Source: Parachlorella kessleri
Taxonomy: Eukaryota > Chlorophyta > Trebouxiophyceae > Chlorellales > Chlorellaceae
Assembly: GCA_001598975.1 (NCBI GenBank)
Contig: BBXU01003030.1
Coordinates: forward strand, 1 to 64,000
DNA: 64,000 bases
Direction of reading: 5' to 3'
Positions 1-11,789 of this stretch are shown here, piece after piece; position 1 is the first letter of the stretch; every line of letters begins with the position of its first letter. The position numbers were made by a program, and so were the translations under genes. Below the pieces are notes generated by a model. The model made no database searches. It had not been told where the DNA came from and saw only the letters and a program-made list of their open reading frames with translations.

Positions 1-382
1 CAGGTAGACAAACTGGCTAGCTGCAGTAGCTCTGCCACCTGACTGAGCAATGCCAAGGAGGGCGCTGGATCCTGGTAGAGATACCATGGCCGCGCTGGTT
101 TCAAACCCCCAAGTCTACCAGAAGGCGGGAAGAGGGGGCTGGCATGGCAGAGGCCAGCAGGGAAAGGGCGTGTAGAAGTGGACAAACATGAGACACACAA
201 ATAGTGACCTGCAACTAGATGGCTATAGGGTGCGAAGCAGCAAGCCGTAAGGCAATCCTCAATGATTGTAATAGGAGGTCTCCCGTTGCTGCACCTGACC
301 TTGAGCATTAGTTGAACTTCTGCTGAAGCACATGCAACTCTGGTTGACAGCAAGCCAATCGCGCCATGCAAACCAATTGCAT

Positions 383-417
383 GCCCCTTACCGCCCCTTA
401 CCGTCCAGCCCCTTACC
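383..417. repeat. Short GCCCCTTACC decamer repeat
   Basis: Two adjacent copies of GCCCCTTACC (383-392, 393-402) are followed after five bases by a third (408-417). This is read directly. No function is implied. Confidence 0.7.
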
Positions 418-2696
418 GCAAACTATAGCTCAAAACATTCTGGCAGAAATCCCTCACCACGGTAGATGCTCCTCTTTCGCACGCCTTGCCAGACGTGTGA
501 GAGAATTGCAGCCTCAAGGGAATAAGTGGTGCTGAAATGAACCTGTTGACTGGCTATTATTAGTACTTTGCGAATCGCTATAGAACAGTTCAAGTTGTGG
601 CGGAACCCAGACAAATGGATCACAGCCCACAGCTTGGTCAGTCCCCTACTATGCACGCAAACCAGCAAGCTTTTCAGGGGCAGGGTAGTTGAAGAAGCAG
701 GGCTCAGGAGCTAGGAAGCAGAAGCCATAACAATTGGGAGCACAAGTAAGCGATATGCCTGTGCAACCCAATCACTTGACCTGAATGAAATGAAGCGCCA
801 GCTGTCATCCTGGTCGGAACTGGTCTTCAAGTGGTGTACGTAGAGTCGGCCTGATGGCCAGGGTATTAGCATACTTGGGACACTGCAACGCTGGGCTGGC
901 GCAAGAAGGGGCAAATGCAGCGATAGGGGAGGGTTGGGCATGCCCTCAAAGACAGCTATTCAACCCTCCGCCACCCTTACATAGGAAGCAAGGCAAGGAC
1001 CAAATGCCGCTGCATAGTGACGTGAGTAAGGTAGAGACTGGTTGCTGCAACAGACTTTGGAGCTGATATCAAAGCTGACAACAGAAGCCAGGTCAAGGAC
1101 CACCAAAAAACCTTACTTCTCAAGCGGCTTGCCCCGGAGGCTGGTAAGCGTCGGCTGCAACAGTATAACCCTGGCATAACCACCCATATGTTGATGCAAG
1201 GCCATGGCCAATGGGTGCTGCCCATGCCCAACCTTCCACCAATCACCACAACAAGTCGAGGCCAAGCAATGGTCCGCAGCGAAAGCCAAACGCCCGCCCT
1301 CCAGGATTCAGCACCGCAACTATTTACCAGAGCAGTAGGCGACATAGCTGGAACGAGGCTGATGCCAGCAGAAAATAGTGGGTAGTCCAGGCGTAGACAG
1401 GATGCATCGGAAACGTTCTAGCTGTGAGCTGGCACCTTCCCACCGTAGCAGGTGGGGCTGCAAGGCATAGCTGGTGGCAGGCGAGCAACAGCAGCTGGCG
1501 GGCGCTGAACGATGATGTGATAGGCAGCGACTACCCTCCCACAAAGCCTGGCATATGTGTATGCCATTGGCAGGAGCCCGCTGCCTGAGGTACAAGCTGG
1601 TAAGACAAGTAGCGGCAGCTGGCCGCAAGCTTGGGCAGACAGAGGTAGGCAGCCCGCAGAATAGACGGCAGTGGGGACCCAGGAGACGACCTTAAATAGC
1701 CCGTGCGACCAAGGGGCCGGTCGCAGCAGAGCTGACTGGGCGACCAAATGCGGGAGCTATCGGTCGCCAGACATCCCACCCCGTCAAAGGCGTCCCCCAA
1801 AAAGTCAACACCCCGCGCCCAAGGCCAACAGGCTTACAGGAGCTTGTGAAGCCAGGTGAAGCCTAGGCGAAGCGCCGCAGGTTGCGCAGGCGACACGTGA
1901 AGGGCAGGCCTTGTCACAACAGCCTGCAGCAAGGGACACGGCTACTGAAAAGTCTGTCCAACGCTGGACCGGCACGACGCGTCACTTCAAGATCCGTCTA
2001 GCAGTGAGCCGTAACAGCCACGCAACACCTCTTTTTCAACACGGACTCGCAACTCACCTCTACTAGGGCACCGCGTGCGTTGGCATCTGACCTGTCCTGT
2101 TTGAATGCCCCTTCAGGGCCGTGCGGGCTGTGTGACTCACATGTGAGTTGTGATGGTTTATATGATAAGCAGTGCTTGGGAGCTTCACCAAGGCAATTTA
2201 TGTGAGTGCCTTGTGCGAGCCCCGCGGGGCCCCGGGAGGTCGAAGAAAGCAGGAAACCCAGGCATGCATTGCATGCTGGCAATTCTTCTGCGACAGGTGA
2301 CACAAGCAGGGCAGCAAGGTACCCCAAATCTTGACTGCTTCAGCTTGGGCGGCAGGTGTGCATCTCTCAACCTATCTGGTCGTTGACGCACTCTCCCTCA
2401 ACCGCCCCTGCGGCCAAGGTTGTAACTTACTTGAAGTTACATACGCCAAGGACAGCACTTGCCCGGATCATCAGCTTTGTGGGAGGCGCCACAGCTGACA
2501 AAGAGAGTTATAGTTAATAGCCGCCCTAACAGGCAGACCAGTGCAGACTATTGGGGCTGCACGAAGGCAGCCCAGGAACGCACCCAATGGTACCCACCCA
2601 GAAGAACGGGTTGCGCAGTCCACAGGCAGAGCAGAGGCAGCAATGTGTGTAAAATACAAGGCTATGCACAAGGCGCTACAGCCGTTGACCCTGAGA

Positions 2697-2701
2697 TTAC
2701 A
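2697..2701 (-). terminator. Candidate TGTAA polyadenylation signal
   Basis: The plus strand reads TTACA, so the minus strand reads TGTAA, about 270 bases past the stop codon at 2973. TGTAA is the usual chlorophyte poly(A) signal. The pentamer is common by chance, so this is only a candidate. Confidence 0.35.
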
Positions 2702-2972
2702 ATGAAAAGCAAACGTAAGCAGGAGGGAAACCGAGCAGCCGGAATGCCAGGAGGGCTGATTATTGCAAACAGAAAGCAACATCCCTCAGTACTAGGTTCC
2801 ATGGGTGGTCACATTTGGCCCAACTAAAGACCACATTCGTTCTCCTGGGCCTGTCTCTCGCAGACCATGCAAGGACCATGCCCCGCACCTGGCGCCTCCA
2901 CGGCGCTCCACTACAGGCTCACTCATCAGCGACGTTGCTTGGGGTGCGAGAGCCTTCGTTCACAGCCACACC

Positions 2973-5900
2973 TTAGACGAGAACAAAATCATTATCCAAT
3001 AGTGCAGACTCAGGGCGCGGCTGCAGCCGGGACGCGACATCCCTAGCATGCTTGGGCTTGCGGCCCCTTTGCTCCTCAAACTCCAGCCCCAGGTGCTCCG
3101 CCAGCCGCCGCCCACCGCCACAGCGCTGCACTGCATTGGCTAGATCCCGCCGGCCTGCATGTGACATCGCCTAGCAGGTAACGAAGGCTGCTGCTGCTGC
3201 CAAGTCGACAGCGTGTGATACACACAGCGCACAATGTGCGGGCCAGTCAACCCCTCCTACCAGCAACCACTGCCAAGAGCACTACCATCAGCACTGAAGT
3301 TGCCAGAGGGGGGCAACATCTGCGTTCTGTGTGTTTGCATCCTCTGCACCGTGGCACTGATATCTTCTTTGCTAGTCCCTAGGCTAGGGATCTTAACGCG
3401 TACCGCACGCAACCATGCTTGCCACTCACCGGCATCTATGAGCTGCTGGCGAGAGGGCAGGGTGCTGCTGCCCAGCAGCCCCGCAACCTGCATGAAGTCC
3501 AGGAGCGCAGCGCCCACATTCACGAGCATCGGAGGGGGGGCGCAGCTGCTGCTGGTCACAGCCGTGGGTGCTGCCGCTGCTCCTGCTGGTGGTGCTGTCC
3601 TAGCCACAGCTGTCCATGGTGACAGATCAGCTGTGGGTTCTGAAGGGGCCAAGGGTGGTGAGGCTTCGGTGGAGCTGCACTTGTAGAGCTGTGTGCCACC
3701 AAGGCTGGCCCCAGAGGGCTGCTGGCGCCCTGCGCTGTCCACGGCTCCCTCGCCTTGGCCCAGACTCAGCGCTGCAAATGTTGGTGCAGCCACCGTGATT
3801 GCCGCTGCCGCTGGGGATGCTGAGGCTACAGCAGGTCTACCCCGAAGCCTGCCCCTCCTGCCGGTACTCCCAGGCTGGGCTACGCGTGGCAAGGAAGCCA
3901 CGTGCCCTGCGGTGGCCGCCCTGTCAGTGGGCCCTTGCCGCTGTGGCAACACCCCAATGTGCCTCTGCCCTGGCTGCTGGGTGCTACCAGTCTCCGCCCC
4001 TGGTGATGGCGCGCTGGAGCTGCCGTGTGCGCCATACTCATGGAGACCTACTGCCGCCCCGTCCTCGATAGCAGCAACCCCGCTCTTGGCTGCAGTACTC
4101 CTGCTGACTGCACTGCTACCGCCCCGATTCAGTCCCAACAGCTGAGCAAAGTAGTGATGGCCGCCGAAGCGCTTGACCGCAATAGCCAAGTCGGCCCGTC
4201 CTGCTCTGTACAGCTCGGACTTGCTAGGCATACGAACCGAGCCTGGACAAGCCACAGTCTGCTGTGGCGCAGGACAGGGGTCGACAGGTGCCTGAGTGGC
4301 TGCACTGCCTTCCCAGGTGGCTTCTGCGCCCCAGTTTTCTTCAGGCTTGTCTTGCTGATCCAGCCGGCTGCCTGGAGGTGCGGCCTCCTCCTGCCCCTGC
4401 CCCTCCCGCTGCTGCTGCTGGGACATGAACGCTCGCAGCTGCGTGCAGATCTGGTCCACTGAGCGCGGCGGGTCACGCGAGAGCCTGGCCCCCAGGCGGC
4501 GAGCAACCTCCGCCCTGCCTCCATGCAAGCGGATGGCATATAGCAGGTCAAACCGCCCGGCCGCTGCCAGCTGCTGCTGCTTGGGGAACACCAGCTGCCG
4601 CGGCGGCGGCGGCGCCGTGGGGCTGGCACCTGCCGCTGTCCCTCGCCCGCTGCGGCGCCTCATTGTTCCAGTCCCCAATAGAGTCGCTGCTGGTGCCGCA
4701 GACGAGCCAGCTGGCGCCCTGGTCTCCCGCATCCCTCCCTGCTGTACCGCCAAGCAAGCCCCGCTGCCGCCCAGCCGTCCTTCTGCGCTGTCTCCCACTG
4801 CCCGCTGGCTAATGCCTGCACTCTCCATAAAGGGCGCCAGCTCAGCTGCCAGGTTGGCAAAGTCATTCCAGTACCCGTTTGGGTGGCGGGCCGCCATCGG
4901 CAGGCCCATGCGGCGGGAATAGGCTGCTAGCCCTCCCAGGTTGGCTATGGATGCTGCCAGCGTGTTTGCACCGCTGGCGCGCAGCTGTTGCTGGGTGGGC
5001 AGCCGGTCCTGCTGGCCGGCTTGGGCCATCCAGTGCCTGCAGCATCAGCGCAGGGCGGTCGCTACCAGGAGCCGTCAGGCTCGGCACGCCTCCACGCCCA
5101 GGAAGGTGCTAAGTGGATGCCATGCTTCCTAGGGAAGGCTGAGGTGATGTGATGGACGTTCCAGGACAGGGATTTCTGCTCTATTCCTTTGTGGACGCTG
5201 ACGCAGTAGCCATCATGTCCCAACCCTGTGCCTGCCGGAGCTGCTGAGCAATGTCAATGGTACGCTCCAACAAGGAAGGCCTTCCACCTACCTAAGCTCC
5301 TCCTCCACATTGGCCGGGTCCTGCCAGTACCCCCACGCTTTGCCATTCGAGCAGCGCAGCGTGGTGTGGTGCCGCACCACCTGCCGCTGCTGCCCCGTCC
5401 ACCGGATGGTGTACAAGTCGCCTGCACTCACAAGCAGCTAGGATGCCCCATGAGGTCGCAGCTTGCTTGCTTCATGCAGGCATGTGATGGTCCGTATGCA
5501 GGGTAGCCTCATCAGCAGGAGGGGTTTCCACCTCGTTTTCACGTTTCAACACCTCCTTGGGGTTACAGGCCTGCTGCATTCCACCCCTGCTGATCGAGCC
5601 AAACCCAGAAACAAGCGGCCTGGAGAGAACGATAGTCCAGAGTGAGCCGCCCATACGGGAATCCGCTAAGCATGGTCCTGGGGTTGCAGCAGACTTGGCT
5701 GCGCCAACGATGCTAGCTGCGTTCGTGCTTCCAGCTAGCTGCCTGCCCGAATTCCTTACCTCCCTGCTGCCACACGGGGCGCCAGCGCTCTGCCAGCCGC
5801 TCCCTGCTCCGCATGACGCCTGGGCACAGCAGCGGGCATTGACGGCTGACGGCCAGGGCCCGCCGCAGACCCATGCTAGGAGGCGACCTGTGGCAAGGGC

Positions 5901-8200
5901 ATGGCACGGCCCAGTGCACGGCTTGCAATCACAAGGCTGAGTCTGCGACCCCCCCTTCCTTCAGCACATCATATTCTGCTACACTCAGGCAAGGGCGGCA
6001 GCTGAACAATGTCAGCATGCAGTCTCACACATCCCTGGCCACTTACTAAACCATGGCTGATGCCTATTGTCTGCTAATATGAAGTCCCTGATTTAAAATT
6101 GTAGCTAACCTATTGCATGTGCAACCCTTACCTCGCCCGCAGCTGTACCAGCGAGTGCACCAGCCCGCGGCAGGCAAACGCGATGCGGTGCACGGCGGCG
6201 CGCAACGCGGCCAGCTCAGCAGCGCCCCCCATGGCGCCATACAGGGGGTCCGGTATGTCGTCCGCCAGCTGGCCGGGGATGACTCGCAGGGAGGCGGCGC
6301 CAAAGGTGCCTAGCCGAGCCACACGAGTGGAGTAGAGGCCCTGGGGGTTGATCCGCTCCATCACTGCCACCTGCTCTCGCGCAGGGTGGGATACACACAA
6401 TGTGGCCAACAATCAACTGCCCTTCACAGCACACCTTGCTGCTTGTCAATCGAACTTCCCTTAACACCTACTGCTTGCACTGACTGGTGACCATATCGCC
6501 ACAACAGCCTTCCAAGTTTCACTCTCTCAGGCAGAGGCAAGAGCATGCCTCCCCGCCCCGCCCTTCTTGTGGCACCCTCCGATACCGCTCGGCCACCCTA
6601 CCCACCTCACGCAGCACGTCTTGCAGGTCAAAGGTGTCCATGGCCAGGACAAGGTCATACTGCACCATGTCCTCAAGCTCATCGAACTCCCGGGCTGTGC
6701 GCTGCGACAGCAGGGGCAGCAAATGTGCGGTAGGAGTAGTGGGATTTAGGGCAAGGACGCTTCGCGGGGCATGGGATTCGACTGGGCATCATGGAGCGGG
6801 CTACATGAGATGGGAAGGCAGCACGCTCAATCACAAATTTGCAAGCAACATCAGGCAGGGCCAGACAGGCCTACATAGCATGGAAGGGTTGCAAACCTCT
6901 GGAGCTTGAAACACCATGCGAGACACATTTTGCACTAGCAGCTGCCGTCACCTATATAATGCCCAAGGCCCAGTACACAGCTAAACATTGCGCTGACCGC
7001 ACCGGCTGAAGGGGCAAAGCCATTTCACGCGCTATGCTCGCGACGCGGGGGTCATGTGGCCCGGGAGCTGCCCAGCCGAGAGATGCAGACTCCACGGTGA
7101 CATCTAGGGGCTTGCGCAGGCGGCACAGCATGTACTGCATAACCGCCACAGCAAGCACTGCCCGGCAGCTGTTGCCTGCAGCACTCCAAGCAGCACCATT
7201 CAGTGCAGGGTTACTCCTGCTGCCACCTGGCTTAGGCTGCCTGGACTCGTCCTGAAGGTAGGGCATGCATAGCGATGTGGGACTTAACTTGGCCACTAGC
7301 AGGATGAGCATGCATCCATTCTCATCAACAACACAGTACTCCCTCCTCAGAGGCAGTGCACTGATGACTGCTAGCCATGTAGCAGACGAACAGAGGGTCA
7401 CAGGTGAGATACCTTCGTCCAGGAAGAGGATGCGCACAGTATCCTTGAGCTGCCGCTGCCTCGCCAGCTCTGCTGCGTAGGGAGCAGCCCGGAAAACGGG
7501 GCGCACAGGCGCACTTTGCGCAGAGCTTGGCTCCCCGCCTGCCTGTGGCTGCGCCAAGTGCCCCTGCAACTGCTTAACCTTCAAGAGCTGCAAGTAACTC
7601 TCCAGCTGCTCTGCTGGCAACGCTTCTGGTCCGCTAGGTGCTGACTGGGGTGCATTGCTGGACCCTGAGCAGGAACCCTCAAGACGCACTTGACCCTGAC
7701 GGCTGAACTTTTGCTCCAGAGAAGTCCCCTGCTTCTTGGGAGTAACCGCAGGGGCGGGAGGGTCAACCAGGAGTGGGCCCCTCTGCCCCTCGCTCCTCCA
7801 GAAGCTATACACTCCATCGGCTGCATAGCTGGTGGGTGCTGGGAAGCCGGTGGACAGGCTTGTCGCCTGCAGAAATGCAGATCCTAGTCAGCACTCCTGG
7901 CTGGGCAGACAGGAGCTGAGACAATCTGCAGGGTCGGCTGTGTTCGCCCTCCTGCCAAGCATTGACCCGCACCTGGAGGGGCAAGCCCGCAGGCTCACGT
8001 TGGCGGTCCAACCGCTGTTCATACGGAGCCCTGGTAGATCCAGGGGCGCCTGGTTGGGGTGTCTGAGGAGTTGGGCACACAGTGGTGCGAGAACTGCAGG
8101 ACGCAGACGCCTTTCTCCGCAGCTTGGCTACCCGCACCGGCCGCCGTGCTACGAAGCCTGATCCTGTGTCACTGAAGGAGTACGGAAGTTGAGCTAACAT
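2973..8200 (-). CDS. LMW-PTP-like domain (active Cys replaced) fused to a GG-repeat tail
   Basis: Nine exons fit in frame (8200-7999, 7820-7413, 7175-6979, 6701-6606, 6370-6132, 5887-5760, 5421-5292, 5036-3430, 3154-2973), giving about 1062 residues. The N-terminus (about 65 residues, basic and Ser/Thr-rich) could be a plastid transit peptide. Residues about 195-380 match low-molecular-weight protein tyrosine phosphatase: P-loop RILFLDEGNSCRAV, YDLVLAMD, and the general-acid motif DIPDPLYG. The P-loop Cys nucleophile position reads Asp, so classic phosphatase activity is doubtful. The tail (about 440-1062) carries roughly four units of the form P-S-x-x-x-L-x-x-AGR-x-DLA-x-A-x-x-x-x-GG-x-x-x-x-A-x-x-LGL, near 5000, 4590, 4235 and 3450, with WGYWQDPANVEEEL and GYWNDFANLAAEL linkers. 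I associate such repeats with plant and algal plastid proteins but cannot name the family. The donor near 6979 is weak. A shorter alternative ends at the TAA at 6128, where AG|GTAAGG also allows splicing onward. Confidence 0.72.
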
Positions 8201-8977
8201 CGTCGCTTGAAGCCGCTATCTGACTACCAAACGCATCCCCTGATACTGCACTAGCCATACGTTTATAAACCTTTGCAGTTTGCTTGGTACACGAACGTCG
8301 ATATGGGTTACGGGCCAGCTCGGTGTGGCAACTCTGTCTTAAAGATCAATTCTGATCAGCCGCGGGAAGAGGGTACCTGCGAATCCCAAAGACCCAAGAA
8401 ATCCACTGTATCGACTGTACCATGCTGCAGGCTGCTGCTCCTCCCTCACCTTTTTCGGCCTTCATAACAAACGTCCACAAACATGAAACCCTTTGACACA
8501 AGCCACGGGTGACAGTCTGACACTCGAAGGAAAACTCTGGTTATAAGGGGTGCAAGCACAATTGTGGCAGAGATCGGTGCAGTCATGCGCCTCATGTTAC
8601 CTCACTCCCCTAGGCACGGCTCTCTGACTCAAGCCTGGGACCAATGCCCTGCTCAGAAGGCCAGCAAGTCTGAGGCACTCTGAAAATATGTGAATATGTT
8701 GCTATCAGCACACTTCAGACAGTGCCGATCGGAGAGTAGTCTGACTAGTAAGGACCACAGTCAAGGGACACAGCTTTTGTCTAACACTACAGGCTTCACT
8801 GAAAATATATAAGAACCCACGTTACCAATCTGAGTGGGCCAGAAGTTTTATGAGTCTATATATGCATACACATATACACATTTGTGCCAAGGTTTAGGAT
8901 GACACAAGTTCATTGGCAAGGGCGCACATGAGAAAAAAGATATGTCAGTCAGCTCTGTTTTCAACAAGCCTGACAAT

Positions 8978-9070
8978 TCATTCTGCATCCAGCCCTGTCC
9001 ATTGCGTCCAGTCCAGTCCAGCCCAGCTGTACTCCCTGTTCGCACTACCTGCCACCCATACTAATAGTCA
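8978..9070. repeat. Dispersed repeat, copy A
   Basis: This stretch resembles 48790-48882. Shared blocks, in order: CATTCTGCATCCA, CAGTCCAGTCCAGCCCAGCT, TACTCCCTGTTC, and GCCACCCAT followed by CTAATA. Copy A has a few extra bases in the first third. It lies about 200 bases beyond the stop of a minus-strand gene, as copy B does, in the same orientation. It could be a decayed short interspersed element or a shared 3'-flank motif. Confidence 0.75.
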
Positions 9071-9086
9071 GGCAGCAGCCAGGATG

Positions 9087-9091
9087 TTACA
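9087..9091 (-). terminator. Candidate TGTAA polyadenylation signal
   Basis: Minus-strand TGTAA about 180 bases past the wax synthase stop, a typical distance for a chlorophyte 3' UTR. Confidence 0.4.
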
Positions 9092-9269
9092 AAACTGTAA
9101 GTTTGGCCTATGCCGCCAAACAGTGCCACACGAAATATCTGTCCAAGGGAAGATTCTAGAGATGTTTTTCTGTCGAAGACAGCCTATGCCAATGGCATTG
9201 CCCACCTCCCTGCTAGTTACGGCAGGGCCGCTCCATGCAAATTGTAAAATCGTGCAAATCAACCTCACC

Positions 9270-11688
9270 TTATCGCTTGGTTAGAAGCTGTTGCCCCACA
9301 AGCAGACGCTCATCAAGCAGTTGCAGCAGTGGTGCTGCTGCGTCCTGGGCCCCAGCCTTGATGTTATTCATCATCTGGTCCGCCAGGGGGCCCATAGCCA
9401 CCGGCCACCAAAAGGTGTTGCCAATGGCAGTCTGCACCCCTATCGTTATGACTATCCGCACCACGTTAGGCAGCATAACACCCTGCCCCTTCAGGACCGC
9501 CAGCGCCACCCGCTCCGCCACAATAATCGGCACCTGGGACAGGAAGTACATCATCCACAGGCCGCCGGTGGTGGTGCCCATCAGGTACCAGTAGATGGCC
9601 TCGTGGATGAGGCCGGAGGTGCCAAACGAGGCGGTGGACGCTAGCAGCTGCCGCAAGGGCTTGTTGCGGGCAGGCGCCACCTTGGGGTCGCGCACAAGGC
9701 GACCTGCAGCACAGAGTGGTGGGCATGACACTTGACGCCTGCTTGCTTGGTTGCGTTCTTACAACAAGTCAGTCTGACGCAGGTTGGTCGCAGAACTGTG
9801 AAAAGGAAGGACCGCAAGCAAAAGGCCCTGGGTGAGATGCGAAGTGCCTGTGCGAGGTTTCATATAACAGGACATGCCTGTGAAGGCTGGCCTTACCCTC
9901 GACGATGGGGTCGAAGATGAGCGTGCGCAGCGTGTTGCCTGCAGCCAAGTCCCACCTGCAAGGCCCAGCACATATGTTGAGGTCCTTGGGCTGCGCTTAG
10001 CTTCCTTGAACGAATGCAGCCGCGTCAGTTTGCTTTGCACAGACTCGCCTTCACTCAACGAGGGAACCCTCACCAGTCCATACATACACGTGTACACACA
10101 TGCCGGGGCCATGCAGGACCTCCCTCTTCAACGAGTGGAGCACACCTCTTGTTCCACCAGGACGCAGTAGAGTTGGAGAGCCATGGCTTGTCGAAGTGAG
10201 GAGAGACTTGGAGCCCTAGCAACCCAGTCAGCAGCACTGCTGGCCCGTCCATGATGGCGCTCAGCAGCCCATATAGCCCCCAAGCTGCAACTTTAAGCAA
10301 CATGCACATCATTTTAGTGGGCCGCGCATATCTGCATTGTGCCTGGTGTACACATACATATGACGTGCGTTCATTCGCAACCATATACACAAGGGCTCGT
10401 CCTCTGTGTTGTGCACCCATTCGATAGCACCGAGTTGTGGACACATTACAAGTGGACAGGTTTGGGGCGTGATGCAAACCAACTGCCAGCTCTCTGCACA
10501 CTGGGCCTGGACATGACCCAGACTCTCTGATGCAACCACTCACTCAGCAGGAAGGACCGTAGCATGCTTGGCATCTCTGGCCATGTCCTCAGGGCGAAAA
10601 TGACTGCTGCAATAAGTCCCAGCTTGCCCAACCAGGCACCAAGCATGGAACCGGCACCGCCCGCATCCTCTGCTAGCCGCCCTTTCTTGTGCTTCGCCTC
10701 AACTTCATCTGTACTGGGTCCAGCTAGGGCACAACTGTCGGCCGCACTCAGTAAAGCTTGCCATGTGCATCATAAGAATGCAATCAGCCTGGGGAGCACA
10801 GTCGGAACAACCTAGCTGGAGTTGGAGCCAGGTATGGGGCAAGGCATACCCAAGATAAAGGCCGCGTGGAAGCTGCAGAGCTGCCTCTAGCACACTCAGG
10901 ACATCAGCATAGTCACCACTCAAGCCAAACTTAGCTCCCGTGCAAGCAGCACCGACCATCACCACTCTTTCGGTTACGCACCATCCTTTGGAGTAATAGG
11001 GGCCATGTAGACAGCCAGGAACTGGGACAGGGAAAGACGCTTGTCTACAAGTGGGCCTCTGTGTACCGCCCACGACACCGCCTGCAGCAACAGAATAGTC
11101 GGGGCAGCCCTTGCCAGACAGCCAGCAGGCAGGGATATCCTATCAGGACACAACTACCAGCATTATCGTGTGAGTCAGCAACAGGAGGGTTCCCTGCTCT
11201 GCACTGCTCCCCAATGCGATGGACATCAAGCATTACCACTGCGGGCCCTGACAGCTTAAGCGGCAGGTAAGCGGCCCAGGCATACGGACCTTGAAGCTGG
11301 CCAGCCATGCTGTATTGAAGACGGCCAGCATGATAGTTGTTGCATCAAGGCCGCGGCAAAACAACCTGGGTGCGGCGCAGTTGCCCAGCACAATAGGCAG
11401 CACCGCCAGCAACCTGCAGGTCCAATTACATCAGCAGAGTGAACAAGGTGGCGTAAGGTTCAGGTTTGCAGGCATTGGCCAGGTTGGACAGAAGTATACT
11501 TTCGTCTGTCCAGGGCAACCTTGACGTTTCTACCTTGGCGTCCCAAACCTCAATCCTGACAAAGCTCTCAACCAAACCCCAGACAAGGCCATGAACACCA
11601 GTACGGTTGTTAGGGCTTGGCCATAACCCAAGCCGTAGTCTGCTCTGCAAGTTGCGAGGAGGTCTGCGAATGCCATCATGCACGACAT
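9270..11688 (-). CDS. Wax synthase-like membrane-bound O-acyltransferase (MBOAT)
   Basis: Seven exons (11688-11534, 11413-11290, 11081-10982, 10723-10544, 10284-10146, 9955-9897, 9703-9270) join in frame to 396 residues, close to plant wax synthases (about 350). Family marks in order: TAWLASFK, a hydrophobic core, SPHFDKPWLSNSTASWWNKR running into WDLAAGNTLRTLIFDP across an intron, then TSGLIHEAIYWYLMG with the MBOAT His. Several hydrophobic spans suggest an ER membrane protein. The expected reaction is transfer of a fatty acyl group from acyl-CoA to a long-chain alcohol; substrate choice cannot be read from the sequence, and diacylglycerol or sterol acyltransfer are possible alternatives. 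The start chosen is the first ATG opening the frame that runs into YGLGYGQALTTV. The start is 101 bases from the divergent F-box-like gene. Confidence 0.88.
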
Positions 11689-11789
11689 TACGCAAGGAGG
11701 GCGGCTGCGTGCTTACAAACACTGGTTCCAAGGCTGCTAGCCGCTCTTGGTGTATGTATTGATAAACAGGCACGTCACAGCGCGCTAAA
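11689..11789. promoter_or_regulatory. Short divergent promoter interval
   Basis: Only 101 bases separate the inferred starts of the wax synthase (-) and the F-box-like gene (+). With both starts right, core promoters and 5' leaders must overlap or be very short. No clear TATA box is seen. Confidence 0.5.

Larger units (their letters stand above)
1..2972. other. 3-kb stretch with no recognised gene
   Basis: I read both strands and found no open frame with family-like sequence and no exon chain whose splice phases agree. Frames of 60-120 codons exist but look like chance openings in fairly GC-rich DNA. The right end is the 3' flank of the minus-strand gene that stops at 2973. A short decamer repeat sits near 383-417. 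A real gene with short exons or an RNA gene could be missed here. Confidence 0.5.
8201..9269. other. Interval between two minus-strand genes
   Basis: It holds the 5' flank of the phosphatase-like gene (left) and the 3' flank of the wax synthase gene (right). No coding exon is recognised. One copy of a dispersed repeat (8978-9070) and a candidate poly(A) signal (9087-9091) lie at the right end. AT-rich tracts occur near 8800-8880. Confidence 0.55.

Noticed and set aside
3234..4922. Plus-strand frames of 90-165 codons opposite the GG-repeat tail
   Set aside because: They are reverse shadows of a GC-rich, low-complexity minus-strand exon and show only Cys/Ser/Pro-rich sequence.
6128..6132. TAA right after the LMW-PTP-like exon as the true end of a stand-alone phosphatase gene
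   Set aside because: AG|GTAAGG is a strong donor, and splicing there keeps frame through four more exons into the repeat tail. Kept as an alternative in the gene entry.
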